Shown here in pieces: positions 42,901 to 56,515 of a stretch of 64,000 nt of DNA. The notes beneath the pieces were generated by a model. That model worked only from the letters and a program-made list of their open reading frames with translations. It was not told where the DNA came from and searched no databases. The stretch is from Lamellibrachia satsuma (lineage: Eukaryota > Annelida > Polychaeta > Sabellida > Siboglinidae), in the NCBI GenBank assembly GCA_033239005.1, contig BSQZ01000034.1, forward strand, positions 3,913,501 to 3,977,500, read 5' to 3'. Numbering within the stretch: position 1 is the stretch's first letter; every line of letters begins with the position of its first letter. Position numbers and translations under genes: made by a program.

Positions 42901-44074
42901 CCTTGATTTCTGAGAACCTCTGACGATGTTTCCATAGTAACGACCGAGTGCGCTACGATGTTCGAAACAGCTATATTCGTTCGCCGTGAAAGTGGAACAT
43001 ATCATCTGGTTACTGTGATTCCAGTACACATCAATATTATCTGTACCTAACTAAATTATGTCCACAAACCAGCAAATATCAATACTAACGTAGTCTATTG
43101 TGCCTTTGAACCAATTAAGGAAACGGCCTGTGACCCCGACCTGGTGAGGAAGCTTAATATATTATTTTAGAAAAACTACAACACTTACTAAGAGGCAATT
43201 TGGCGTATGAACGCGTCATACATGTAGGCAACTATGCACAGTTTGGAATGAATTATTATTGGTGAAAGGTTTGTTTAAAAAATACAATACCACTTTTCGC
43301 TTTCATTCAACTTTTGCTTAACTCATTCACGGTGGTATAGCAGACGTAATTCGTTTATTTAAACCAAAATCGATCTCAAAGTTATCAGTGACACTGTTAT
43401 ACTTATATGTATGTCATTTATTTATTTGGAGATTTTCTCAAAACGATATAATTTGGCATTGTGTGGCTATTTTTTCAAATTTACAAAACTGCATTAAAAA
43501 ATCTTGTAACATAACCAAATAAATGAAAAACTTCACATTTTACTAATATGATATATTAAATGATATTTCATCTACAATCTATGAAGAAATGGTTAATTTA
43601 TCTGAAAAACTTCTACTGAAACTAACCAATTCAAGAGAAGCATATAATAGCCGTCCCAGCTACCTTAATTACTGGTGTAGTTGATAATGTAATTAAAAGC
43701 CGTACCATTGCAACCCCGTTTTCTTTGTCATCATCGAGGTTACGTCTCGAGCACTGCTTGATGCTATCTGCTGACCTGACTCCTATAAATAACAATGAAA
43801 CATAGTACATTTGTACTTTCATAAACTGACCAAAGAGTGGCGCAATAACTGCAATTTACTAGTGTCATGCCTAGGATGAAATGCATTCATATAATTGCAA
43901 ACGTTGTATTTAATTTGCTGCTTTGAATAAATTATTATAAAAAGATAGTCGTTGAATACATTAAAAAAACATTTTTTAGCTCCTAATATATAAAATAAGA
44001 TGTAGCTTAACGAAATATATTAAGTGGATCATATACATACTGGGTCGATTTGACAGAGATGACGATTGCGTGTG

Positions 44075-44105
<31 letters not shown>

Positions 44106-44331
44106 TTGCGTGTGGGAGATATAGTAGTTCCTTTCGTATATCTTGCAAACTTTCCTTCCTTTCGCAGTGTTCGTCAGCGCCGTAACCGCCGGCTTGGCCG
44201 CAGCCTCTCTCCGGCACATTCACGTTGACCACGCACTGGGGATCTCGAGGCGACGTGTTTTGCACGTCAACGGCAAAAACAAATAAAACAAAGGCTGGCA
44301 ACAGGCTGAAGAGCATAATCAGTCTCGCCAT
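39978..44331 (-). CDS. Locus F, CTHRC1-like secreted protein, four exons, E1 donor disrupted by a microsatellite
   Basis: E4 40153-39978, E3 42366-42159, E2 43782-43706 and E1 from ATG at 44331. E2-E4 have sound GT/AG borders and the family phases. E1 gives a signal peptide (MARLIMLFSLLPAFVLFVFA), PRDPQCVVNVNVPERGCGQ and ADEHCERKESLQDIRKELL, but the end of the coiled coil and the usual AAAGCAG|gta donor are replaced by (GCAC)n coding His-Ala-Arg-Thr repeats to a stop. No strong phase-1 donor is visible; a GTATGT at 44042 is phase 0. E3 has DFEKKINDTVLRVAWNGALR and CRRWYFTLNGKEC; E4 has VEGYCRGLAAG and STSRIIVEEV. Intron 3 holds a LINE and intron 2 a TTAA-flanked element. The gene may be inactive or use a weak donor. 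Confidence 0.75.
40850..41870 (+). mobile_element. Decayed LINE fragment in intron 3 of locus F
   Basis: Frames read TLYADDPTMTANNKEEVEKT (YADD box, 40887 onward) and, further on, LKGKVLEASVVPVFVYGLGT, IALTKRQGENIHLGENNWV and REDRREMGELKEE, the usual RT-to-C-terminus order in a jockey/RTE-like LINE. Near 41695 WATEGKRMRGRPG resembles the C-terminal end. It lies opposite to the host gene and contains many stops. Confidence 0.75.
42742..43664. mobile_element. TTAA-flanked non-autonomous DNA element in intron 2 of locus F
   Basis: Perfect 17-bp terminal inverted repeats GGTAGCTGGGACGGCTA lie at 42742-42758 and, as reverse complement, 43648-43664. They are flanked by TTAA at 42738-42741 and 43665-43668. 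A TTAA target duplication is typical of piggyBac (and Kolobok) elements. There is no coding capacity over the 923 bp. Confidence 0.85.
44068..44113. repeat. (GCGT)n microsatellite within E1 of locus F
   Basis: On the coding strand it is (GCAC)n and replaces the conserved coil end and splice donor. Confidence 0.93.
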
Positions 44332-44407
44332 TGTATATGTGTTGTTATGCGATGTGTCGGTACAGTAGCAGTGTATCTCTATAACTATTCCACTCATTCA
44401 CTCTGTC

Positions 44408-44415
44408 TTTATATA
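44408..44415 (-). promoter_or_regulatory. TATA box of locus F
   Basis: TATATAAA on the minus strand about 80 bp upstream of the start; the surrounding gccgcctcg resembles the locus B promoter. Confidence 0.65.
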
Positions 44416-44429
44416 TGCCGCCTCGTGTG

Positions 44430-44895
44430 GCCGGGAGTGTATTTTGTAACCTCTGGCGGCAGCCGCGATTACTAGAAAAGGCAAGGCATGGAATAGCAAG
44501 GCTGTAACACAATACGTCTCAAGCAGATTAGAAAATACCAATGTCGGCGTGGTATCGACTAAACGGAGAGTTGCTGTCGGCATTGTTCGCTACTTGTAGA
44601 ATTAGATATTTATGTTAACCCTCCTGTCACCATGTTCAGATGTTGCAAAATCGTCAAATTATCTGTATGAATCATTTCAAATTGATTTGTTAATTACTAT
44701 GTTTTGACGCAATGGCTTAGTTCGCTAACTAGCATGCACACGACACGTTTCGATGTAGCTGCAAATTAACTATACCTTGTGTTATAGAATCTGAATTATT
44801 CCTCAACGCGAGTGTTACTGCCGAAAACAGTGCATTCAGTTACTCTCTATAAGCGATTGCTCGTTGTTCTATAATACGCCCCTTTTAGCTGCGTT
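44430..44895. other. No gene seen
   Basis: Upstream flank of locus F. Confidence 0.4.
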
Positions 44896-44898
44896 TTG

Positions 44899-45193
<295 letters not shown>

Positions 45194-45445
45194 TACGTGC
45201 AATTAGATGAAATACCATGTTTAGTGACATATCATGACGTGAACGTGTATGCAGTGGAACGACATTATTAAGGTCCCTCGAGACTGGGCCAAACTAACCT
45301 GAATAGCGAAATGAATGTATTAGTGGGACTAAATGTCCTATTCTTTGTTGTTACGGAAATAATTTAGGCTGGCCCAGGGTGACCATAGTGGCGAGGTGGC
45401 TGTATTACTCAGGTGACAATAAAGCGAGTGTCTGACTGTGTGTGT

Positions 45446-45613
<168 letters not shown>

Positions 45614-45614
45614 C

Positions 45615-46022
45615 TCTTCTTCACTTAACTTTTCCATAACCCGTAAGGATCGTTGGGGCACCATTGATTACTTTCTAACCAGCTCTCTCCACGTTTCCCT
45701 GTTCTCGGCAGCCCTCTGGGAGAACTCCATTCCTGTCCACTCTTTGATGTTGTCTTCTCACCTCTTCTTCTGTCTACCTCTTCGTCTCCCCCCTCTTACG
45801 GACCATGCAAGAGTCTTTTCAAGGTCAGACGATCGTGATACATGACCGTACCACTTCAGTTTACGCTTCTTAACAGGCTTGTTTGATCTTTTTGCGGACA
45901 GCTTCGTTAGTAATATGATCTTTGTATGATATGCGCAAGATCTCCCGAAAGCATCTCATTTCCATGGCTTGTATCCTCTTCTGTAGAACTGCTGAGAGGG
46001 TCCATGTTTCAAAAGCGTACAG
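45615..46022 (-). mobile_element. RTE-type LINE C-terminal fragment
   Basis: The minus strand from 46022 reads [80 protein letters not shown] and [19 protein letters not shown]. This is the characteristic post-RT tail of widespread animal RTE/jockey-like LINEs. Frames are mostly open with one or two shifts. (TA)n tracts abut both ends. Confidence 0.88.
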
Positions 46023-46025
46023 AAA

Positions 46026-46430
<405 letters not shown>

Positions 46431-46439
46431 TGACTTTGA

Positions 46440-46950
46440 TGTGTAAATATGTAGGCGATTTCCAGGAAGCGGTAATGATGCGCACCTTGAAATTAAAAAT
46501 AGCCAAAATAGGCTGTTAGCCTGGTGGAATCCACCAGGTAATATCAGGCGGGTATGGGCATGCATTACCCCTGGACCCTATGGTAGTATGATCCCATATA
46601 TGAGCAGTGTTCGTCAATGCTCCTTTGATTACGTTTTGGATTTGCGCACCTGCGTTCTTCCAACGAAAATTAATTTATTGAAAGCGGACATTATGCAGAA
46701 TTTCCTGTTTTTGTGCTATCCCGTTTAATAACGTTAATTTCAGCGAACATGCCTATCATAACACGATAAACCACATCCGCAGGAATTGTCGAATGTAATG
46801 GATTATTATGTTAATGTACAGGAAAATACCGACCATGCTTCCTCCTTCTTCATTAAAAATCGGGATGGCACGGCTACGTGCCACTCGTGACGACGCCGGC
46901 ACGACATGTTGAAAGGCAACGAGTACAGGTACGAGTGAATAACAACATAG
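46440..46950. other. No gene seen
   Basis: Nothing recognised. Confidence 0.4.
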
Positions 46951-48255
46951 AACAACTTGCTGTGTGTTTCTGAAATAAATAATTTACTTGCGCATCAAAC
47001 ATAATAAGTTATGAATCAAACTGGGGTCGACACATTCACACGGAGTTAAATGTTGGTTGTGAATATTGTACATTTAAGATGGCTATGATGCCTAAAGAGA
47101 ATAATCCACTGTGTTTTTGTGATATTGTGAGGAATGTATACTATGCGCATGTGGGATATGTTGTATCATAGTAAACAATGTTGCAATTCCAGTCAATAAA
47201 TGGTATTGCCACACATCAACGGGTGAATATCGTCCTAAAGCTGGTACAACAACACCAGCTGCAAGGAACTAAGAGATGTTCAAGTAGCGTCATTTGCCCT
47301 GTATCCCTTGAGATGTATACTTCTCGTCAACCAGAAAGGGATATACATGTGTCTTCACAAACGGTGCATATAATCATCATGAATAACCGATACTTCATTA
47401 ATTTGCCCCATTTATTATACAACCATTGGTGATACAACTTATCCCGAAGTATATTACACCTATTACACCTTATGGGACAAGTTGTGCCAGCTTTTATAAG
47501 ACAACATTTCATGAAATATTGAATGAGACAGGGGTAAACACTGTACCAATCAATTATGAAGATGTCTTTCCAAATTAGCATAGTTACGTTTTCCATTTAC
47601 TTAATGTAATCTACTACAAGTGACATAACGCTAAAATATTTACAACCAGCCTGTGTCTCTCCTACGTAGAACTACTTTGAATGATGAAACGGCCTTTTTA
47701 ATTATGTCATATTTGGGAACTTACTTTTCACAAAATTGTCATGTTACGAATGCAAGCAAATTGTTGCAATGACTGATCTGACATGTGCTTTCACACATCA
47801 CGAATCCAGGATTTCATCGATTCGTATTTGGTATGAAGGTCGTCGTAGTGCTTTATGATCCGTTTTCTTCTGAGAAACAAAACCAATACGTCCTTCTTTT
47901 CAGTCATTATTTTCTTGGATTTGGGTGGGAGTAGGTAGTGTTGCACAACATTCTAACGTTCTAACTGAACTGAACAATAACAGACTCTGAACACAGAGCT
48001 TCAAGTGTCCCATTGTTGATTAAATTGACTGTCATTGCCAGAGAGTATTAAATACTGACAGGCTCAACTTTTGGTCAAGGCTGTAAAGGGATTGATCCTA
48101 AACTACATGTACCAGCCATTCTAGTCTGTTTCGGATGTTTCAACAAGAAAGACGCGATCGAACGCCAAACAGGATCTCTACGTATCGAAAGTACGAATGA
48201 AAATATCTAAGAACTCAATAGCAGTTATTCTCAGTCAATGCTAAAAAATGTAATC

Positions 48256-48342
<87 letters not shown>

Positions 48343-49160
48343 GGTTTTAAAGCATGTCATCTGAACAGCATGTTTGACTAAAAATCCTGGAATTTTTTTA
48401 ATTGGATTATGTTAGTTAACTTTCTGACATTATGTATTTCAACCATATAATTTATAAATCGCAATTTTACTTAATTTATATGAATGATTATATTTAAATA
48501 TATCTTTACTGCATTTTTAAATATAATATGATTTGTTATTATTTAATCTTACGCGTTATTTGATTTACTTGTATATTTACATTTTAAACTAAAAACCTGG
48601 AGTAGATAAATCTATATTTAATAAGGCTCATCGTAAATATATTTATATTTTATGTCAATGCGGTTTTCACCGATGCAATTCAGGTGGAATATATTAATGA
48701 TAAGTTATACGGAGTTTCTGTAAATTTGGGAGAAAAACATCTTCGTTATTTTCGTGGGATCGCAATACGCGTGTTGATATTTATTTGATGAAAATACGCC
48801 TTGTGTTCCGATTAGACACGCTAACGCTACCGACGTTGAGTTATTAATTCGTTTTACTCCGAACTGTTTTTGTAAGCGTTCAACGCGGTCCTGGCGCAGA
48901 AGTAATGTTTCAAACATTTCCTTATTGATGCACTTTCTATAGGATGTAAGGATGTTTTCTTATGTTAAATGTGACACACAATCTTGGGAAAATTTCCATT
49001 CGTTCGCACTATGTCTATGCGTATGCAATGGTGCTGCTAGATGCAAATATTCAACGAAGGATTCACAACCAACATTTAGCTGCGTGTGAATGTGTCGAAT
49101 CCAGTTTGCTTTATATAATTAATTTGTCTAGTGCGTCAGAAACAACCAGGGCCCGAGGTT
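46950..49160. repeat. Rearranged copy of 31190-33090, with (TA)n at 48261-48341
   Basis: Mixed direct and inverted matches to 31190-33090. A (TA)n tract and AT-rich sequence (48250-48720) not present in the first copy split it. Confidence 0.65.
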
Positions 49161-49869
49161 ATAAACCGTACTCAAACTCAAGCATCACCAATATCACATG
49201 GTGTGTGGAAAGTCGAGCACACAGTGAACGATTTAACATACAGAACGAGACGAATCACAAGATAAAACTTTCTACAAATTAAAAATAGCAAAAAGTAATA
49301 CCTCGCAGCCAGGCTAAGATTATGCCCCAACTAAGCGATTCGGCCGCCTAAGTATGTCTGCCATGTTCATTTACGGCTTGGTAACTAGAACTTCTGGAAA
49401 TGTACCGAGGAACACGACAAGTTGTACTTTTTAATGAATACAAGTGTTAATATAACATCAATTTCGTTACAAAAATATATTATATTTATGTTATGTTATG
49501 TCAAAGGTAAACAATAATGACGTTACCTAAATCCGTGGACGTGGTACATTAATAATGTTTTATTTTGATATTTCATTAGAATGGCGTTGCCGTTGACGTT
49601 GTTTACATAATCTATAGATGTGTGTAACAATACACACGTACTGGAAAGAGGAGTACAACACTGTCAATAAACATTTTGTGAGACAAAGGTTCAGTTTCAT
49701 AGTTTTGATCATTCTATGTGTATTGAATATGTAAAAACTACTCTGTTTATATCATGCTGTACCTTTGCTATATGGATATACGCTTGAAATATAGTCTATA
49801 CACTTTTCTGTTATTGTGGAACCATACGTCAGAGTCACTTACAAGACTCTGTGACTGTGTTGTAATAGC
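49160..49869. other. No gene seen
   Basis: A gaggttataaaccgtactcaa word at 49152-49173 recurs inverted at 51555-51580. No exon recognised. Confidence 0.4.
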
Positions 49870-49880
49870 ACACGCTCGCT

Positions 49881-49976
<96 letters not shown>

Positions 49977-50040
49977 CACACGCATATGCTCGCACACACG
50001 CACTCGCTCGCGCACACACACACGCACACACACGCATGCA
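49870..50040. repeat. (CGCA)n then (CA)n microsatellite
   Basis: About 90 bp of CGCA, then CA/CGCA mixtures. Confidence 0.95.
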
Positions 50041-51640
50041 CAGCTGATATAAACAGATTTTCTAGTATCTAGTTGTTTCCAGCACCCGGCAACGTTCTAT
50101 TAACTGACTACGGTGTGTATAATTATATCGTGGTTAGAATGTTATGGCCTTTTGAAGCCTCATTAAATTAGTCAGCTTTTTCAGAACTTTATCGCCAAGC
50201 ACCAGATGTACCGAGTCCGGTTTGCGTCTTGAATTCAACACTCTGATATGAAAGGCGGATGTGCTAATCACTACATTTATATTTTTGGGTTTTGTAATAT
50301 AAGTACACAACGTCAATTAGTTATGTCAAACTGTTCCTCTTTCTATTGTGTGTGTATTTCTATGATGCATTTTCATTTACATGGCGCAAAGGTCTCAGGA
50401 AACGTTTTAATCTACCAGTTTGCACTCACTGTTATTATATGACACTACTACTACTTTTAGCACATTGTCCCCCGATTCAAATTCAGTAAATGAAACAAAT
50501 TCAGTAAATGAAACAAAATCCACTCGTCTACTGTAAATTTGACATTTGAAGTTATACTTATGTGACGAATATAAGAAGAAACATAGCCATAGGACTACTT
50601 TATCACGATTTTTATATATTCAAATATTAAAACGGGACAAGACCCAAGGCCGTATTTCTCCCAAAAATCCGTATTGTATACGAACAATGTCAGTGTCGCA
50701 TGTCTGAAGTTTGGGTTGATTACATTAGACCCTAACTCGATTAAAACCGGATAATTGGTGTCCCAACTTACACTTTTCAAGTGTTTTGTATAAAAAAAAA
50801 ACGTCAAATGGGAAGTAAGGGGAATACTCCCCACCACACACACCCCGAGGTAGGAAGGAGAATACTCCCCACCACACACACCCCGGGCCAAGGCGCTTCA
50901 CGCCTCGTTTCACCCCTTTGGCGCTTCATACATTACGTTAGACCCCCCTTTCTAAACCCTGGATCCGCCCCTGTATATCGTATTGGTATGGCTTAATGTT
51001 CAGTATGGCATGTTATAAATCGTCCAACTAAACCACATAGTTTTAATTTCTGCAGACACGTTTCGTATGAATCGTGACTCTTACTCGGCAGTTGAAACAG
51101 AATGCTGTCGTCCTGCAGCAGCTGTAAATGAATGGTCCCTGTCGCCGAAAAAGCCGCCACTAAAAGTAAACTATCACTTGTTTTGCGGTGTATGTCGCTG
51201 CTACTGTTACATTTGGCAAATGTTCGTTAAATAGTGCAGTTTGAGCCATCAAACAAAATCTTTCACAAATGTCGTATTCCATCAGTTCTTCATACGGATA
51301 AAACTGGGAAGTAGGCGGCCTGGACGCTAAAATCGGACAACTTATCTTCTCAAAACGGAAGAAGTTTCAACGACTTCAATAAATTTATGCGTGAGCTGCC
51401 ATTTTTATTTATGCTTGAGCATGGTCCTGAGCATACTCAGGATTTCAGCATTTCGTACTAAACGCTGAGCACGATTTCGTGCTCAAGATGTTTTATAACC
51501 TCGCCTGAGTTTGAGCATAGTGTGAAAGCGAGGCTTGAGCATGAAACCGTGCTCAATTGAGTTGAGTACGGTTTATAACCTCGGGCCCAGACTGTTGCCC
51601 TGTATCGTTTTTTCTCCTCGTTGTCTTCCTTACAGTTGAA
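50041..51640. other. No gene; two short tandem features
   Basis: At 50819-50885 a ~36-bp unit (ggaatactccccaccacaca...) occurs twice. At 51410-51590 the words gagcat and ttataacctcg recur in a partly palindromic stretch. No coding region supported. Confidence 0.5.
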
Positions 51641-52060
51641 CTGTCGTACTGACATGAGTAGCGGGTAGCCAGTTCACTCCACCGTGCCATCCTGATTCTT
51701 AATGGAGAAGGACGGTGCATGGTTGGTATTTTCATAATATATTTATCCATTCTTTTCTGATATCACCTTCGGAAGATGTTTACACTCTTATGATGGGCAG
51801 GATAGCAGTATTTGATAGAATGAAAGCCATTCACAAGTGTTCACGCCCCAATCTCAAAATCATACATCCAACCTGACTACAATATTCATATATGTATGAT
51901 GTGGTGTAGTGTGGTGTGGTGGGTGTGTGTGTGTGTGGGGTTGGGAGTGGGTGGGTGTGCGTGTGTGTGGGAGGGGAGTTACGTGCGTGCGTGTGTGCGT
52001 GCGTGTGTGCGTGCGCATGCATGCGTGTGGTGGCATGACCTGAATGCCCACCAGTAATTT
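51641..52060. repeat. Copy of the 33141-33420 repeat
   Basis: Same flanking words, with a GT/GGTG-rich low-complexity core at 51897-52028. Confidence 0.7.
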
Positions 52061-52419
52061 AATGAGCAAAACAAATAATGTTTGTTGATAAAGACGTGTG
52101 TGAATGATGCGGTTATTCCTTAGCAGCATGCAGTGGCTGCAGTCATAAGACTACCCGGTGTTATGAATTGTAGTACAATGGGTTATATTGCCTGGCGATT
52201 CCGACTCTTCGTCCAGTGACGTAACAAACGAAGTTTTGGATCAGAATTCACTTCGCGGAAATTCAGGCATACACCATTCAGACATACTGAATACTGATAC
52301 TCGCAATACTCAAATACGGGACGTGCGTAATTCGCCTTATGTACACACTCACCACTGCCACAACTTGACTGCAAGTGCAATACGAACGAATGTCGAAGTG
52401 TTTCAAGCAATAGGCTGGG

Positions 52420-52990
52420 TGGACACCGCCAGTGTTATTTACAACTTGTTACGCCATTGCAGCTGTGCAATTGAATAGCTCTACATAATTTCAAACAAAA
52501 CGAAGGTTATTGTGTTTTTAGTAAAATTCTGGCAAACATTAGGAGTTTACTAAATTAAATAAATGTGCAAACTCTGCACATCAGATGTAAGTTGAGACAG
52601 GATTGCGTGGGTGTGGATGTTAAATTGGTTTATTTAAAATGACATCTACAAAGTTGTCTTGTTTTGATGACAAGTGATTAATATCGCATTTGTTCAAATT
52701 ATGGATGGATAGTTATACTTTTTTTGAGCGTTTGCATAAGTGTGAACATCTGCTCGTGGAAAAGCGGGAACATGTTCAAGAAAGAGCGTGATGATGCTCG
52801 TGGGATGCGGGAAACACCTTCATCCAGTCAACTTTATTCGTTTTTGTTAGCATTTTTCATTGTTTTTTATCATCATGCTGTTTTACGGGTCGCCATTTTG
52901 ATGTGTCGTTCTCTTTGGCAATGAATGCATGTGCGTGATAAAAATGTGACATGAATCGAGACCACAGAAACGAAACAACATGTGCCTAGA
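52420..52990 (+). repeat. Interspersed repeat R1, copy 4
   Basis: Extends through the ggttaatatcgc-like, tgtgaacatctgctc and gccattttgatgtg words shared with 20390-21000. Confidence 0.75.
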
Positions 52991-53053
52991 AAGAAAGCTG
53001 GACCAACGGAAAAAGTGGTGTTTCCCTCTCGTAAGCCTTCATGTTGACATCAT

Positions 53054-53348
<295 letters not shown>

Positions 53349-53349
53349 G

Positions 53350-54110
53350 TTTAGAGCACGAGCGCGAACGTAGTTATCTTTTTTCGTGTCGATGCCCACT
53401 GCTTTGTGCATTTTCATAGATATGTGCATATGCTTTCCTGGTGGGTGATACAGTGGGCCCTGAAGAGTTTCGTCCTGGCATCTGCATTGTGTCGAACATT
53501 TTCATCAGCGCACAACTCCGTTTGCCCTTTAGCAGGCGAAAAACATTATTCAAAACAACATATTATCACTCAAATAAAAAGGCAGTACGTTCACGTCTGC
53601 GATCGAACGCAAAAGTGTATTAATAAAATATTAAAGAAATTGTAAACATATATTTAATAATCAATCCCATGAAAATAGTATAACCGAGTTGCAGAATGTG
53701 ATCTAATTACGAGCGTTTAGCCTTTAGGTGGGACGTACAATTTATTAAGCGTCAGAACACCTGCATCTTCTCAACCCACTACAGTCACATGCAGCAAGTG
53801 CGGCAGGGGCTGCAATGCCGCAGTGGGGCCATTGAGCCACACCAGGCGATGAGTGAAACAGAGTTGACCACCACGGCGCAAACCATTGTATATTCAAGAA
53901 AGGATGCCAACGAAAAGTTAATTATAGGCTGACCAAATAAAACTATTTGCGGACAAAGATTCGGCAATCATTGTGGTGGATACATTATCGTTCTTACAAC
54001 GTTACGCGTCGTATCACACGCCCCAGCAGTGGCGCCACTCAACGTATCACTACTGCCTAAACTTTATCATCAATTCAAAATGAGCAGTTGCGGAGTGGCA
54101 TAGAGAAGTG
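53350..54110. other. No gene seen
   Basis: Nothing recognised. Confidence 0.4.
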
Positions 54111-54965
54111 GTTGGCTGGACAACGGTCATTGGTGTTTATGAATTATTGCGTCAATGCAAAAGGCAATTGAGTAGCTTAGGATAGTTTAAAAAAATCGTT
54201 ATTGTGTTTCTAGACACAGGTTCAATACATACACTATCCACAATTGTATGCAACTGAAAAAAAAAGGATTTTAAAAATGATGTGCAGAAACTACACATCT
54301 AATTTAAGTTGTGGCATTGGTGAAATGGTCAGTGGCGCCACCGATAGGGAGTTTGGTATCGTGTTTCAGCAAACACCCAACAACAGTGACGCTATTAACC
54401 ATATCACCACTGCCACAACTTGATTTTAAATTCAAAATAGACAGTGCGGAATGGTTAGTTGGCAAAACGATTGTTATTTACGACTTGTTACGTCATTGCA
54501 ACTGTGCATTTGAGTTTACGTAACACAGTTTGTTCCTGTACACATTTCCAACGTACATCACCATCCAAAATTGTATGCAATTGAAATTGAAAGATTAATT
54601 GAAAAAATGAGGAGTTTAACAATTGAAATGACGAGGTGATGAATCTGCACATCAAATACAAGTTGTGGTAGTGGTAAAATCGTGAGTGACTTACATTCCA
54701 TTCACTGTGTGGCGCCACTGGAAGGAAGTTTGGTATAACCGCCGACGCATTTAGTTTTATGTTGTGCACCAGAGGCTCTACTGGTTACGTCGTGTAGCAT
54801 CTATTCATTGCAAGTAACCGAGCTATTTTCGTCCGAGAACAACCTCTCACTTGCACTGTTTCGGTTGTGTTGTGGGCGTGTAACGGAAATTCAAGTGGCA
54901 AAAATTGGCAAAATGTATTAATAATGATTCAGTTCAATATGACAAATGTATTAATAATGGTTAAG
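54110..54965 (+). repeat. Two R1 copies in tandem, then the block shared with 35950-36240
   Basis: The words catacactatccacaattgt (about 54230) and catccaaaattgtatgcaat (about 54560) mark two successive R1 copies. The second passes into gtgagtgacttacattcc and ends at the (TA)n tract, as at 35790-36249. Confidence 0.75.
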
Positions 54966-54977
54966 TTATATATATGA

Positions 54978-55375
<398 letters not shown>

Positions 55376-55500
55376 CAGGGGTCTCCCTAGAAAAAATAGG
55401 CATGGGCCAATTGGCCCATACAAAAAAATTGTATGGGTCATTTCAATGATGATTGGGTCAATATAGTTTTGGCCGGAGATCTGTTTTACATTACAAATGC
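55376..55500. mobile_element. Candidate left terminus of a hAT element
   Basis: CAGGGGTCTCCCTAG begins exactly where (TA)n ends; hAT termini usually start CAGGG. Subterminal GGGCCAAT/GGGTCATT/GGGTCAAT words follow, two of them as an exact 18-bp palindrome ATGGGCCAATTGGCCCAT at 55402-55419. Confidence 0.45.
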
Positions 55501-56515
55501 GGCGGATCACTTATATCAAGAGAACAACACACAAGGCACACCAGTATGTGTACTATATCTGCAGCATCAGAATATACATACTGACTGTGACAGTCTGGAT
55601 TAACATATATATGACAATCAAATCACAAGAAGAACATCTTAGACAAAACAGGTTTTTTATTTTGACTGGTGTCAAAACAATCTGGAAGTATACAATCAAT
55701 ATGAGATGCAAATTATCCATAATTATAATTAATTGCACACAGATCAAATATTTTGTTAAAAACAACGCATCACTAACTGGACATTATTCATTAGTGATTA
55801 CTATCCCTCCTGGTAATTTATAATAATTATTAATATACCCACATTAATCATTGCTGCTATACATAACAGAATGCTAAATAAATAACAAAATAAACGTGTC
55901 ACAACTGTGCCAAGTAAAATAAATAAATTAATATCTAGTGGTAGTCATTCACACAAATACAGTCATAACTAACGGCATATTTATATCCTAACAGATATAA
56001 ATATAGTGCTAATACTTCACCTGATAGCTATGTATCGGCCAGATAATAAATTACAATTTATATAATTATAGTTTTCTTACTAGAACTTTGGCAGGGACAC
56101 TAACATGGATGCTATGTATCACTCAGCTCTAATACTTGACACCAACTGAGGTACTTGTGTCAGTGATAAATTGGAGGGAAACAACTAAGATTGTTTTTAT
56201 CCAAAGTTTGCAAGGTAGTACTTTCTGTACCCTTCACATAACAAGTAACAATAATTACAGAACTCAAGACACTTGCACAACCCAATGACTGGTCACATCC
56301 ACTGTGTAATTAGGGAATAAAACATACCAACACAATAAAGCTGATGAAACAAACATGTTACTTGATTGAGCAAGACAGGTCCAGGTGAACCCACAGAAGC
56401 TGAAATTATGTCAAGTCAGGATGACACTCCCTGCAGACAAAATTACTAGAAATCACTTCTATTTTGTCTTAGATCTTCATCCTTTACATTGGGCACTGTG
56501 GAATGACCCATCACT
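55500..56515. other. No gene seen; probably 3' non-coding part of the hAT element
   Basis: AT-rich sequence between the putative terminus and the last hAT exon. Confidence 0.4.

Noticed and set aside
52188..52478. Ser/Asn-rich 96-aa frame
   Set aside because: Its right end lies in repeat R1 and no domain or splice signals are visible.
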